Shown: piece by piece, positions 10,313 through 19,049 of the stretch
Position numbering within the stretch: the stretch's first letter is position 1
Layout: the number at the start of each line of letters is the position of its first letter
Source of the DNA: Rhodospirillales bacterium
GTDB taxonomy: Bacteria; Pseudomonadota; Alphaproteobacteria; Rhodospirillales; Shumkoniaceae
NCBI GenBank assembly: GCA_028281785.1
Contig: JANQJG010000159.1
Location: 1-61,874, forward strand
Reading direction: 5' to 3'
DNA length: 61,874 nt
Notes under the pieces: model-generated
Told to the model about the DNA's origin: nothing
Database searches by the model: none
What the model saw: only the letters and a program-made list of their open reading frames with translations
Position numbers and translations under genes: made by a program

Positions 10313-11131
10313 ATGATTCACACTCCCGACATCGAGAATGGCTTCATCGTCAACGCGACGGAAAATGAGAACAGTTGGACAACCGGAATTCAATGTGTTC
10401 TCGCCAATATGGACAGCGGTGAACGGTTTTATCTTGGCCAGCAATGCAGAATGGAAAATGTTCCAATCATAGATTTGAGCAAAAGTATAAGAAAAAATGA
10501 TAAACCGTTCGAATTTCTCACATTCTCTAATAAGGGGCGCTTCTTTCAGATACCGTCTCCCGACACCATCGTGACGGGAGATATTCTGGAAGACCATCCC
10601 CTGATCGAGATAAATGGGAGCATCTTCCTTCGCCCCGTCTCGTCGCCGACCTGGAGATCTCGGGTCACCTGCGGGGAAGGAAAAATAGAATATGTCGACG
10701 AGGAAGATGTTTATGAGAGGTTGAATGCGAATGGAGTTCCGATCAGGGCTCTCTTTTTGAAAGTGCGTTTCACATTGAACGGAGTTGATTATGAGATTAT
10801 TTCCCCTTGTAAGTACTTGAATTTCGGAAACAAGCAAAAAACCGATACGCGGTATCTACAGCCGATGATCGGTTATGTTCTTTATCCGATCACCGATTTC
10901 CTGGTTCACGCCTACTTTGCGATCGCCCACCATGTCGGCGGCCGACACCATACCAGCGAGTTCGTTCTTCCCCGCTACACGAATGCCTTCGACCGGCTGT
11001 CCATGATCGTCGGCGACGATGAAATATCCAACGAATTCAAACGGCTTTCCGAGGTCCACGCGGTCTATACGCGGGTCTTCGACGTGGCTCTGCCGGTCGA
11101 GGCCCAGATTCGCTACTTCACCTATCGCTGA
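10313..11131 (+). CDS. Hypothetical protein, AT-rich orphan gene
   Basis: I do not recognise this 272-residue protein. It has no signal peptide, and only one weakly hydrophobic stretch (MIGYVLYPITDFLVHAYFAIA, about 185-205), followed by the His-rich HHVGGRHHTSEF. The first two thirds of the gene are clearly more AT-rich than all neighbours (for example 10441-10560), then composition returns to normal. No good ribosome binding site precedes the ATG. It sits 240 bp after tRNA-Pro and converges on the DUF547 gene with only 6 bp between the stop codons. The uninterrupted frame with no competing long plus-strand frame supports a real gene. It was probably acquired by transfer. Confidence 0.6.
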   Translation: MIHTPDIENGFIVNATENENSWTTGIQCVLANMDSGERFYLGQQCRMENVPIIDLSKSIRKNDKPFEFLTFSNKGRFFQIPSPDTIVTGDILEDHPLIEINGSIFLRPVSSPTWRSRVTCGEGKIEYVDEEDVYERLNANGVPIRALFLKVRFTLNGVDYEIISPCKYLNFGNKQKTDTRYLQPMIGYVLYPITDFLVHAYFAIAHHVGGRHHTSEFVLPRYTNAFDRLSMIVGDDEISNEFKRLSEVHAVYTRVFDVALPVEAQIRYFTYR

Positions 11132-11137
11132 CCGGGC

Positions 11138-11974
11138 TTACGGAGCCGCCGAATCGTTCAGCGACCAGTCATAGGCATAGGCGTCCACCCGTTCGCGTCC
11201 GTCGAGCCGCGCCCCCAAACCCGGCTCGGCGACCGTCGCCAGCCGGGCCAGCACCGCCGCTTCGTCGGTCCCGAAATCCTCGCGGAACCAGATATAGATT
11301 CGGGACAGCGTCAGCCGCCCGTCCGGCCCCACCCGCACGCCGCGCGGATGGTTGACATAGGCGCGCTCCGCCGCCTCCAACGCCGCGGCCAGCCCTTCGG
11401 CCCGCCAGGCGCGGGGCGCCAGGTTGGGGCACCCCACGGCGGCGCAGTTGACGGCGTAGTGGATCCTCGGCTCGCGAAAGACGGGCCGGATGATCCGGTG
11501 CTCGATGTCGTTGAGGCTCAATGCCTGACCGTCGATGGTCAGCACCTTGCGGTCCCAGGGCCCGACGGAGAGCAGCCCGTCGGTTATGTCGCGGATCGAG
11601 TCGACGGGATAGGCGTCGAGCACCAGTGCGACCGTCTGGGCGTTGTAGAGGTTGATCCAGAACGCGAGCTGCTCATCCCGGGCTAGGGCCTCGACATCGA
11701 CCCCTTGCAGGGTCTCCAGATAGGCCACGAGCGCCGTCCGGTCCTCGGCCGCCACGTCGCCATAGGCCACGCGGTTCACCCCCGCCGCGTCGGTCGTCAG
11801 ATAGCGGGCCAGGAACGCATCCCAAGGCGCGTGGTCCACCGTCGCACCCGGCGGCGGTGCCATCCGATCCCAGCCGGGCGCGAGCAGCTCCGGCTCGGGG
11901 AGGTAGGCACGCTCGATGCTCGCGCAGCCGGCCGCGACGAAACACAGAACCGCAATTGCGAGGCGGGGGATCAT
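11138..11974 (-). CDS. DUF547 lipoprotein
   Basis: The 278-residue protein starts MIPRLAIAVLCFVAAGC, a lipoprotein signal with the lipid-modified Cys at 17. The DUF547 domain follows (about 45-240), with the signature AFWINLYNAQTVALVLDAYP and later IHYAVNCAAVGCPNL. DUF547 proteins are often described as thioredoxin- or transglutaminase-like, but no biochemical role is established that I know of. The start ATG overlaps the stop of the upstream radical SAM gene by 4 bp (ATGA), so the two are translationally coupled and probably act together. It is likely anchored in the periplasm or outer membrane. Confidence 0.9.
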   Translation of the reverse strand: MIPRLAIAVLCFVAAGCASIERAYLPEPELLAPGWDRMAPPPGATVDHAPWDAFLARYLTTDAAGVNRVAYGDVAAEDRTALVAYLETLQGVDVEALARDEQLAFWINLYNAQTVALVLDAYPVDSIRDITDGLLSVGPWDRKVLTIDGQALSLNDIEHRIIRPVFREPRIHYAVNCAAVGCPNLAPRAWRAEGLAAALEAAERAYVNHPRGVRVGPDGRLTLSRIYIWFREDFGTDEAAVLARLATVAEPGLGARLDGRERVDAYAYDWSLNDSAAP

Positions 11975-13389
11975 CCAGGGTGTCCTTTCGACCGGGCGGG
12001 GAGGGTGGCGGCGCGCAGCCGGCCCTTGCGGCGTTTCGCCGGTATCTCGGGAATCTCGGCGGCTTCGGGGGTCTCGGTTAGGCGGCCGGTTGCGGCGCTC
12101 CACCAGCGGATGCCGTCGGCGGTCTCGACCCGGGCGGGCGCCAGGAGATGGTGGTCGCGGCGCGCGTTGTGGACGCACATGGAAAGCGGCCCGTCCTCGG
12201 TCGCGACCATGAACACGCAGGAGTCGCACCTGTCCCGCTCGAGCCGGGACGCGTCCATGAAGTTGTGGACGTGGACGCTGAGCCGGTGCACCCGTCCCCG
12301 GCTCGCACGCAGCCCGCCGCGCAGGCGCCAGATCAGCTTCAACCCGTGGCCGAGCATCCGAAGCGTCAGCCAGGGGTTGCGAAGCGCGGCCCGCGGGATG
12401 GTCTTCCGCCGAAGCAGATAGCCGCCGCAGAGTCGCTCGGCCTCTTCCAGCGCCTTGAAGACCTCCTGAAACAGCGCCGGATTGCCGAGCGCCGAGATAG
12501 CCTCGTCGCCCGCCACTAGCACCGAGGCATAGCGGTTGCACGCCTCGTGCCCCACCGCCGCCACATCGAAGTCGAAGGTCGTTCCCATGCCGTCGGAGAT
12601 CGCGGCCATCACCGACTCCCGCGTCACGGCGCCATGCCGTTCACGGAGCACGCCACGCCCGGTATCGGCCTGCAGTTGGAAGGAGACGAGGGTCAACGCC
12701 GCCGCGTGGGCGCGGAAAAAGCCGGCGATCACAGGTATTTCCGCGAGGTTACCCTCGAACACGGTGGTGTTGAAAAGAATCCTGAGGCCGAGACCCCGCG
12801 CGCGGGCGATGTACGCCTCGCGCACGGTGTTCAGCGAGGCTTCCGTCGGATAGCCCTTGCGCTCCTGCGTCAGGTCCACATGGAAGGCCACGTCGTCCAG
12901 CCCCGCCGCCGCCAGCCGGGCCAGCAGGTCGCGGGAAGCCCTGATCCCGTTGGTCATCAAACAGGACCGCATCCCCCGCGCGCGGATGTGGCGGCAGATC
13001 GCCTCCAGGTCCTCGGCGCTGCGCAGCGTCGGGTCGCCGCCGGTGATCTGGATCGAGGTCTTGGGGCCATAATGGCTCTCGAGCATCGCGATGCGCTCAT
13101 AGAGCACCGGCAGCGGCACGTCGTGGACCATCTCGGCGCTGTCCGAGAGATAGCAGAGCGCGCAGTCGAGGTTGCAGCGCTGGGTCACCTCCAGGGCAAC
13201 GCAGGCCATGGGATAGAACCGTCCCGCCGTTTGGCCGGGCCCGTACTGCCCCCACCGCTTCAGCGCCTTGCGCAGCGGCGCACGCCGGTCCGCGCCGGTA
13301 AAGCGGCGACCGGCCGGAGCGAGGTCGACGATATCGTCCCTTTGTGGAGGGGGGGTGGGGGCGGGCGCGGTTTTCATTCGCGCTGTCAT
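11971..13389 (-). CDS. Radical SAM protein with C-terminal cysteine cluster (SPASM-like / Tes-MJ0619-like)
   Basis: This 472-residue protein has the radical SAM motif C72-x3-C76-x2-C79 (CNLDCALC) and a SAM-binding ITGGDPTLR at about 115-123. The C-terminal cysteines C284, C321, C388, C391 and C405 suggest one or more auxiliary iron-sulfur clusters. The segment HNFMDASRLERDRC, then ATEDGPLSMCVHN (376-408), resembles from memory the MJ0619/tetraether-lipid-synthase group of radical SAM enzymes, in which a similar FMD...C...DG...C.hN pattern occurs. A basic/aromatic stretch at 337-365 could contact membrane. It is coupled by a 4-bp overlap to a DUF547 lipoprotein. The reaction is unknown; modification of a lipid or envelope component is a guess. 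Confidence 0.85.
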   Translation of the reverse strand: MTARMKTAPAPTPPPQRDDIVDLAPAGRRFTGADRRAPLRKALKRWGQYGPGQTAGRFYPMACVALEVTQRCNLDCALCYLSDSAEMVHDVPLPVLYERIAMLESHYGPKTSIQITGGDPTLRSAEDLEAICRHIRARGMRSCLMTNGIRASRDLLARLAAAGLDDVAFHVDLTQERKGYPTEASLNTVREAYIARARGLGLRILFNTTVFEGNLAEIPVIAGFFRAHAAALTLVSFQLQADTGRGVLRERHGAVTRESVMAAISDGMGTTFDFDVAAVGHEACNRYASVLVAGDEAISALGNPALFQEVFKALEEAERLCGGYLLRRKTIPRAALRNPWLTLRMLGHGLKLIWRLRGGLRASRGRVHRLSVHVHNFMDASRLERDRCDSCVFMVATEDGPLSMCVHNARRDHHLLAPARVETADGIRWWSAATGRLTETPEAAEIPEIPAKRRKGRLRAATLPARSKGHPG

Positions 13390-13480
13390 TTTGGGGCCGG
13401 CACCGACTGGGACCAGCCCTCTCGCGCGGATGTGTTCCGCCGTTATCGCACCGGTTTATGTCGGGAGTGCCGGCCCGGCG

Positions 13481-14452
13481 TTAAGCGCCGTCATCGGTGT
13501 GATTCGGGCATTTGTGAACCTCGATGGTTGCGTGGACGATGCCGATATCGGCGGGCAGCAGGGTCCGGTAGTGCTCGGGCTCCCATGGCACATCCGTGAC
13601 TACGCTCAGGGCCGCCGCGTACTGGCCCGGTCCGATCGACCAAAGATGCAAATCCGCCACGCGATCGTCGGCATGGCTTTCGATAGACCCGCGGACGGCG
13701 TCGACAACGTCGCTCGGCGCCTGCCTGTCGAGAAGAACGCCACTGGTGTCCACCAGCAGGTTCCATGACCAGCGGGCGACCAGGACCGCGCCCACCACGC
13801 CCATCAGCGGGTCAAGCCAGACAGCGCCGAGATACTTGCCGGCAAGCAGCGCGAAGATGGCCAGAAGCGATGTCAACGCATCGGCTATAACGTGCAGATA
13901 GGCGGCGCGAAGGCTGAAGTCCCGGCGGTCCGGATGGTGATGATGCCGGCCGGATTCCCCGTGTTCGTGGTGATGGTGATGGGACCCGCCATGGCCATGG
14001 CCGCCCAGAATGAGGACGGAGACGCCGTTTACGAGCAGACCGACGACGGCGACGGCGATGGCCCATTCGAAGGCGATGGGCACCGGCTCGATGAATCTCG
14101 AGACGCTCTCCGTGGCCATGACCAGGGCGAAAACGACCAGCAGCACGGCACCGGTGAAGCCGCCGAGCGCGTTGACCTTGCCCGTTCCAAAGGCGAAGCG
14201 CGGGTCCGCGGCATGACGGCGCGCGTAGATGTAGGCGAAGGCGCTGATCCCGAGGGCGATGGCATGCGAGCCCATATGCAGGCCGTCCGCGAGAAGCGCC
14301 ATCGATCCGAAGGCGAGCCCGGCGGTGATCTCGACCACCATGGTGACAACCGTGAGGGCGGTGACGACGAGCGTGCGCCGTTCCGCCCGGCGCGGGCTGT
14401 CGTTACCGAAGGTATGTTCGTGCCGCCACGAGGCGAGCGACTGTGTATGCAT
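13481..14452 (-). CDS. dmeF: Cation diffusion facilitator, DmeF type
   Basis: This 323-residue inner-membrane metal/proton antiporter exports divalent cations. The N-terminal WRHEHTFG is the DmeF signature. Transmembrane segments carry the metal-site motifs LLADGLHMGSH (first HxxxD-type site) and LHVIADALTS. A histidine-rich loop (about 150-176) lies between helices IV and V, and the C-terminal cytoplasmic domain ends with HKCPNH. In characterised relatives DmeF exports Co and Ni. No dmeR-type regulator is adjacent. Confidence 0.93.
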   Translation of the reverse strand: MHTQSLASWRHEHTFGNDSPRRAERRTLVVTALTVVTMVVEITAGLAFGSMALLADGLHMGSHAIALGISAFAYIYARRHAADPRFAFGTGKVNALGGFTGAVLLVVFALVMATESVSRFIEPVPIAFEWAIAVAVVGLLVNGVSVLILGGHGHGGSHHHHHEHGESGRHHHHPDRRDFSLRAAYLHVIADALTSLLAIFALLAGKYLGAVWLDPLMGVVGAVLVARWSWNLLVDTSGVLLDRQAPSDVVDAVRGSIESHADDRVADLHLWSIGPGQYAAALSVVTDVPWEPEHYRTLLPADIGIVHATIEVHKCPNHTDDGA

Positions 14453-14570
14453 TTCCGGACTCCACAGCTTTCTGACATCACATAGGCCGTTCCGCCCCGA
14501 TTTGCCACGTTATGACCTTCTCGCGAGGGCACCTCGGCAGGTCCCACCGAGGCCATAGCGGCCCCGCCGT

Positions 14571-15452
14571 TCAGCGGATCGGCTGCCAGTCGCCCGGCGA
14601 GGACATGCCGCCCTTGGCTTTGCCGCCCATGCCGCCGCCGGCCATCCCCGAGCCACCGGCCCCGCCCGGGCCGCCCGTCATCCCCGGCAACTCCGGTCCA
14701 TGCGGCCCGCAGCGGCGACCGTCGGGTTCCTGCCGCCAGCCGCCTGGCGCGCTCGCGTCGCGGCAGACGCACATATGGCCGCGGCCGCCGCCGGCGGCAG
14801 TGGTTGGCCGCCACTGGCAGCCGGCCATGGGTCCGACCGGCGTCCCGCCGACCCTCGCCCGGCCCGAGCAGGCGTCCTGGAACTGCACGCCCTGAAGATC
14901 GACATAGAAGTTGCGGAAGGCCCGGCGCTGCTTCTGGATCTCGGCGTTTTTCTTCTCGAACTCCTGGTTCAGGAGCCCGATCATCTTGCCCAGGGGGTCG
15001 CTGCCGGCGCCGCCGGCGTAGAGCAGGGTGAGTTCGATCCCATAGGCGTCGTAGACGCGCTTGAGCGCCGCCGCGTTCTGGTCGAAGCGGCGCTGCATGT
15101 CCGGGATCTGGATCAGCAGTGATTCCACGTATTGCCGGTTGGCCATCTCCTCCTGGCAGCTGCGCGCCGCCAGCTTGCCGCGCCCCACGATCAGGCGCTG
15201 GTCGATGTCCTGTTGATAGGTCCGTAGTTGATTGAAAATCTTAGCCCGATCGCTGTCGATCTTACGGACCGCCTGGGAGACGCAGTTGTTCATGGCCAGG
15301 AAGGCCGGCGCCGAGAAACTCACCGTGCCCGTCACGCCCGCGCTCTTGCGGCAGCCGTCCACCACGGGGTCCGCCTTGGCCGGCGAGCCCATGAAGCAGG
15401 CGAGCCCCAGCGCGATCATCGCGCCTAGCCTCGTCGCCAATTGTCCCGTCAT
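14571..15452 (-). CDS. Secreted hypothetical protein with coiled coil and Gly-rich tail
   Basis: The ATG at 15452 is chosen over a TTG at 15470 because GGGGGCG lies just upstream. The protein has about 293 residues. An N-terminal signal peptide (MTGQLATRLGAMIALGLACF...AKA) is followed by a helical region rich in Gln/Arg/Glu (about 60-175), then several cysteines and a Gly/Met-rich C-terminus (about 245-290) of low complexity. Cysteines occur in pairs consistent with periplasmic disulfides. I do not recognise the family. It is not obviously in an operon: dmeF lies downstream and a GST gene upstream, both on the same strand with short gaps. Confidence 0.75.
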   Translation of the reverse strand: MTGQLATRLGAMIALGLACFMGSPAKADPVVDGCRKSAGVTGTVSFSAPAFLAMNNCVSQAVRKIDSDRAKIFNQLRTYQQDIDQRLIVGRGKLAARSCQEEMANRQYVESLLIQIPDMQRRFDQNAAALKRVYDAYGIELTLLYAGGAGSDPLGKMIGLLNQEFEKKNAEIQKQRRAFRNFYVDLQGVQFQDACSGRARVGGTPVGPMAGCQWRPTTAAGGGRGHMCVCRDASAPGGWRQEPDGRRCGPHGPELPGMTGGPGGAGGSGMAGGGMGGKAKGGMSSPGDWQPIR

Positions 15453-15552
15453 TTTCGCCCCCAATTGCAAATGCTTCCCTATCTTATTTCATGTAAGGCT
15501 TTGGGACGTTCTTTGCGAACCGGGGGCTTGGCGGGGCAGGACGAGAACTGCT

Positions 15553-16182
15553 TTACGTCCAGCCCTGGCGGCGCCAGGCAGCCGCGACTTGGGGATGCGC
15601 CTCCGCCGCCTGGGCCGCGGCCTCCAGCTTCGGACAGGCCTCCGCGAACCAGCCCGGGCCCGGCCGCCAGTGGCGCATCATGGCGAGATAGGGGTCGAGC
15701 GCCGTCATCCTCTCGCCGAGCAGGAAGGGGGCCGGCTCGAGCGCCGCCTCCATGGTCGCGAGATGCCCGCGCGCCCGCGTGTCGGAGCGCTTGGTGAAGG
15801 CGGCGCTGGCATCCTCCCCGTCGACATAGCGCTCGGGATGGTCGCCATGGATCATCTCGCCATAGACATTGACCGCGAGAAAGGTGAGCCAGCGATAGAA
15901 CTCGGCGCGGGCGTCCGTTCCGGCCGGCGGGGCGAGGCCGGCTTCGGGAAAGCGCTCTACCAGCGTCAGAATGATCGCGGCGCTCTCGGTGATGATCCGG
16001 CCGTCCGGCAAGACCAGCGCCGGCACCTGCGCCAGCGGGTTCACCTGCCGATAGTCCTCCCCAAGGAGCTCGCCCGAGTCAAAATCCAGCTCCTCGAGCT
16101 CCCACTCGGCATCGGCGATCGCGAGCAGGGCTTCGACAACGGCGGAGCCGCATTGTTTCGCGGCGTAGAGGCGATAGCTCAT
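15553..16182 (-). CDS. Glutathione S-transferase family protein
   Basis: The 209-residue protein begins MSYRLYAAKQCGSAVVEALL, with a thioredoxin-like N-terminal domain that includes the cis-Pro and glutathione-binding motif AQVPALVLPDGRIITESAAI. A helical C-terminal GST domain follows. The start at 16182 is supported by GGAGAG; the longer frame lacks homology to the fold. A Cys near the N-terminus (Cys10) could be the catalytic residue, as in beta-class enzymes. The substrate is unknown; detoxification or redox roles are typical. Confidence 0.9.
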   Translation of the reverse strand: MSYRLYAAKQCGSAVVEALLAIADAEWELEELDFDSGELLGEDYRQVNPLAQVPALVLPDGRIITESAAIILTLVERFPEAGLAPPAGTDARAEFYRWLTFLAVNVYGEMIHGDHPERYVDGEDASAAFTKRSDTRARGHLATMEAALEPAPFLLGERMTALDPYLAMMRHWRPGPGWFAEACPKLEAAAQAAEAHPQVAAAWRRQGWT

Positions 16183-16294
16183 GGATTTCTCTCCGTCTGG
16201 CGGCTGAGTTTCCGCGCCGATCGGCGCGGGCATGACCATAGGGAATGTCGTGCCGGACGGGGAAATGTCCAGCCCCGAAGGGGTTCCCCGCGTG

Positions 16295-16798
16295 CTACCG
16301 ATCGGCGTCGCGCCAGTCCGGGTTCAGGTTGGGGTCCTGCCAAAGCCCTCTAAGGGCCGCCCGCGCGCGGGCCTCGGCGGGCTCGTAGCTTCGGCTATGG
16401 CGAGGATGAGCGAGGGCCCAGCCCTCGGCCACGAGGCGGCGGTTGAGCACCCGCCCGTCGACCGAGCACACGGCGAGCAGGCGCCGCGCGCGATCCCACG
16501 AATTACCCTTGCAGACGACCGTTCGCCCCTTCACCCAATCGAGCAGCGCGGCGGCGCTGGCCCGCCCACAATGCCAGGCCCGTCCCTTAGGGCCGGGGCA
16601 GAGCTGCTTGGGCTCCGGCGCGATGAGTCCGAAAAGCCGCACGGTCCGCCCGCCCCGGCAGCGGCCAAAACGGCGCTTGCCGTCGATGACCAAGGTGTCG
16701 CCGCTGGTGACGCAGGCCGGGCCGCTGACATCGGCACGCGCCGGGCCGGCATGGATCAGCACCAGGAAAGAGAGTAGAATGGCCACCAAAGCTCGCAT
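16295..16798 (-). CDS. Secreted staphylococcal-nuclease-like (SNase) domain protein
   Basis: This 167-residue protein has a signal peptide (to about residue 22) and one SNase-like OB-fold domain: SGDTLVIDG (32-40), VRLFGLIAPE (53-62), and RRLLAVCSVDGRVLNRRLVAEGWA toward the C-terminus. Compared with micrococcal nuclease, the GDT and the Arg/Glu positions are present. However, the Asp of DGD is Ser and the Asp before the conserved Pro is Ala, so calcium binding and nuclease activity may be lost. Six or more cysteines suggest periplasmic disulfides. Its substrate is uncertain. Confidence 0.85.
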   Translation of the reverse strand: MRALVAILLSFLVLIHAGPARADVSGPACVTSGDTLVIDGKRRFGRCRGGRTVRLFGLIAPEPKQLCPGPKGRAWHCGRASAAALLDWVKGRTVVCKGNSWDRARRLLAVCSVDGRVLNRRLVAEGWALAHPRHSRSYEPAEARARAALRGLWQDPNLNPDWRDADR

Positions 16799-16889
16799 AC
16801 CGAGATCATAGGCATGAAATATTGACGGAGGATTTACGGGCCCGGGAAGCTGCGAGGAAAAAAGTGGCGGCGCCGAAAGCCATGGATCT

Positions 16890-17732
16890 CTACCGGTTGT
16901 CCCCGGCCATCTTACCGAGCCGGCGGTAGAAAGCCTCGACGACGGTCAGCAGCCGGCCCTGGAAATAGCCGGGAGCCCCGGGGTCGAGCTCCTCCGGAAA
17001 CCCGTATCGCCGTTCGTCGAGCCGCTCGGCCGTCTGCCGCGCAACCTGCTCGGAAACGCCGTAAAGCGCCTCGCCCAGGCCACCTGCGATGCAGGCGAGG
17101 GTGTCGGCGTCGCCGCCGAGGGAAATGGCGTTGCGGACGGCGTCCTCATGGTCGGCGGCGTCCAGGGCGCAGACGAGCGCGGCCGGAACCGTGCCCGCCG
17201 CCGAGATGTCGAACCCGTAGCCCGGGCGCAGGTCTTCGACGGAGCGGGAAAGGTCGTAACCGAACCGTTCCGAAAGTGCCCGGCGGATGGCGGTCCGGCC
17301 GATGCCCCGCCGCGCCATGCCGATTCCCAGGGCCACGGCCTGTGCCCCTGCTACGGCGTCGGGATGGTTGTGGCTGACCGCCGAGGACGCCTCGGCCAGC
17401 CTCAATGCGTGCTCGTCATCGCGGGCGAGAAAGCCGATGGCCGTGACCCGCATCGCCGAGCCGTTGCCCCAGCTGCCATAGGCGGGGAGATCATCGGCCA
17501 TGGCCCACTGCCGAAACAGGCCGCCATAGCCCCGGCTCGGATACTTTCGGACATATCGGCGCAGGGAATGATCGAAACCGCCGCCGTTCAGCAGTGAATC
17601 CGCGATCGCGACCGTGCAGACGGTATCATCCGTGAAGGTGCAACCGGCGGAGAAGAGGGGAAACCTCTTCGTCTTGATCGGACGGCTCTCATACAAAGAC
17701 CCGATGATGTCCCCGGCGATTGCCCCAAGCAT
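16890..17732 (-). CDS. ADP-ribosylglycohydrolase family protein
   Basis: The 280-residue protein has the family fold signatures: GAIAGDIIGSLYE at the N-terminus, the metal-binding TDDT (34-37), and GGDADTLACIAGGLGEA near residue 205, which supplies the second pair of Mg-binding aspartates. Relatives remove ADP-ribose from proteins (DraG) or nucleic acids. This one lies far from any nitrogenase gene, so a DraG role is not implied. AGGGG precedes the ATG. It ends about 90 bp before the SNase-like gene and starts 30 bp after dtd on the same strand. Confidence 0.92.
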   Translation of the reverse strand: MLGAIAGDIIGSLYESRPIKTKRFPLFSAGCTFTDDTVCTVAIADSLLNGGGFDHSLRRYVRKYPSRGYGGLFRQWAMADDLPAYGSWGNGSAMRVTAIGFLARDDEHALRLAEASSAVSHNHPDAVAGAQAVALGIGMARRGIGRTAIRRALSERFGYDLSRSVEDLRPGYGFDISAAGTVPAALVCALDAADHEDAVRNAISLGGDADTLACIAGGLGEALYGVSEQVARQTAERLDERRYGFPEELDPGAPGYFQGRLLTVVEAFYRRLGKMAGDNR

Positions 17733-17762
17733 TTCTGGCCCCTCCGTCCTCGCGCCGCACCC

Positions 17763-18209
17763 TCAGCGGTCTCGGGTGTCCATCCAAATGGTCACCGGAC
17801 CGTCATTGATCAGGGCAACCTCCATATGGGTCGCGAATTCGCCCATTTGAACGGCGACGCCCAGGGCCCGAAGATGCCCGCAAAACCCCTCATAGAGAGG
17901 AATCGCCGACTCCGGCGTGGCCGCGCCGCTGAAGCTGGGCCGGTTGCCTCGCCGCCAGTCCGCGGTCAGCGTGAACTGGCTGATCACCAGGGCGCCGCCC
18001 TCCACGTCCAGGAGCGACCGGTTGAACTTGCCGCTGTCGTCGGCGAAGATCCGCATGCGGGCGACCTTTCCGGCGAGATACGCGGCCTCCTTGTCGCCGT
18101 CGCCCGGCTCGGCGCAAAGAAGGACGAGAAGGCCGCAGCCAATTTCGCCGACGATACGGTCGTCGACGGTGACCGAGGCCCTTAAGACCCTTTGCAGAAC
18201 GGCCTTCAT
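17763..18209 (-). CDS. dtd: D-aminoacyl-tRNA deacylase
   Basis: This 148-residue protein starts MKAVLQRVLRASVTVDD. The catalytic SQFTL motif is intact (VISQFTLTADWRRGNRPSF), and the C-terminal NDGPVTIWMDT replaces the usual NxGPVT with one variant residue. Dtd hydrolyses D-amino acids and glycine mischarged on tRNAs, protecting translation. The start at 18209 is set by homology; the frame continues to 18323 without family similarity. Confidence 0.96.
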   Translation of the reverse strand: MKAVLQRVLRASVTVDDRIVGEIGCGLLVLLCAEPGDGDKEAAYLAGKVARMRIFADDSGKFNRSLLDVEGGALVISQFTLTADWRRGNRPSFSGAATPESAIPLYEGFCGHLRALGVAVQMGEFATHMEVALINDGPVTIWMDTRDR

Positions 18210-18392
18210 TCCCTGTCGAGGCCCCCCACCCAAGATGCGCTTGCCCCTCATAAGCATACGGAATGATTCCGGCGCTGCCCAGCGCTCGCGCCGTTTGCCG
18301 GCGATGAGGACATGGGCGCCCAAAACGAACCGCCCCCCTCGGAAGGGGGACGGCCGGTCACATTTGAGGATGAGGAAAAGGGATGAGGGCTG

Positions 18393-19049
18393 TCAGACTC
18401 CGGTATCGGCGAGCGCGGCCTTGAGGACCTCGCGGTCGCGGACCGGCTTGACCCCATCGAAGAGCTTCGTGAATCTTTCGAGTGAAGCTTCGCGGTCGCA
18501 GTACCGAAGGCTGAGAATCGTGTCGTACTGGCCGACATCGTCGTCGTATTTCACGGGGTTGAACTTGTAGCCGGCCCGGGCGAACAGGCAGCGCCCGCGC
18601 GGCGACTTGACGTTGAAAACGGCTCCATAGCCGCAGGTCCGCCGATCGCAGGTCAAGGCCACCGGCGCCTCGTGGCCGAGCAGATCGTCCCCGAGCTTCC
18701 GTTTGACCTCTCGGATGAAATCCTCCCCATCATGGATGCTCGATTTCGTCCACTCCGTGAAGAAACCATCCACGACCCGCTGGGACTTTAGGTGTCCTTT
18801 GCGACCGTCGAAGCTGATGCGGTTGTGGACGATCCTGCGGTCGCGATCCTGGAACTGCGCCCGGACAAGCTCGCCCGGCACCAGCAGAGCCAGGTTGAGG
18901 TCCAATTCATGGGGTTCGATGTCGCGCCACTCGGAAAGATGCATGACATGCCCACCGGCGTCCCGCGGCGGTGTCGAGCCGCAGGCGCCGAGCCCGACGA
19001 GGGCGGCACAGACCACGGCGGAGATGATGGCCGGTCCACGAGTGTTCAT
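18393..19049 (-). CDS. Hypothetical lipoprotein
   Basis: The 218-residue protein has a lipoprotein signal with lipobox GLGAC (Cys23), then a mixed alpha/beta region. A cysteine pair (CDRRTCGYG) and further Cys residues in GRCLFARAGY and LRYCDREA could form disulfides in the periplasm. I do not recognise the family. The only neighbours on the strand are dtd downstream (183 bp away) and eipB upstream (240 bp away), so it may have its own promoter. Confidence 0.75.
   Translation of the reverse strand: MNTRGPAIISAVVCAALVGLGACGSTPPRDAGGHVMHLSEWRDIEPHELDLNLALLVPGELVRAQFQDRDRRIVHNRISFDGRKGHLKSQRVVDGFFTEWTKSSIHDGEDFIREVKRKLGDDLLGHEAPVALTCDRRTCGYGAVFNVKSPRGRCLFARAGYKFNPVKYDDDVGQYDTILSLRYCDREASLERFTKLFDGVKPVRDREVLKAALADTGV

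Noticed and set aside
10178-10837. 219-codon minus-strand frame over the orphan gene
   Set aside because: Less plausible than the plus-strand frame: it stops midway, has no ribosome binding site, and its protein shows no domain. The choice between them is not certain.
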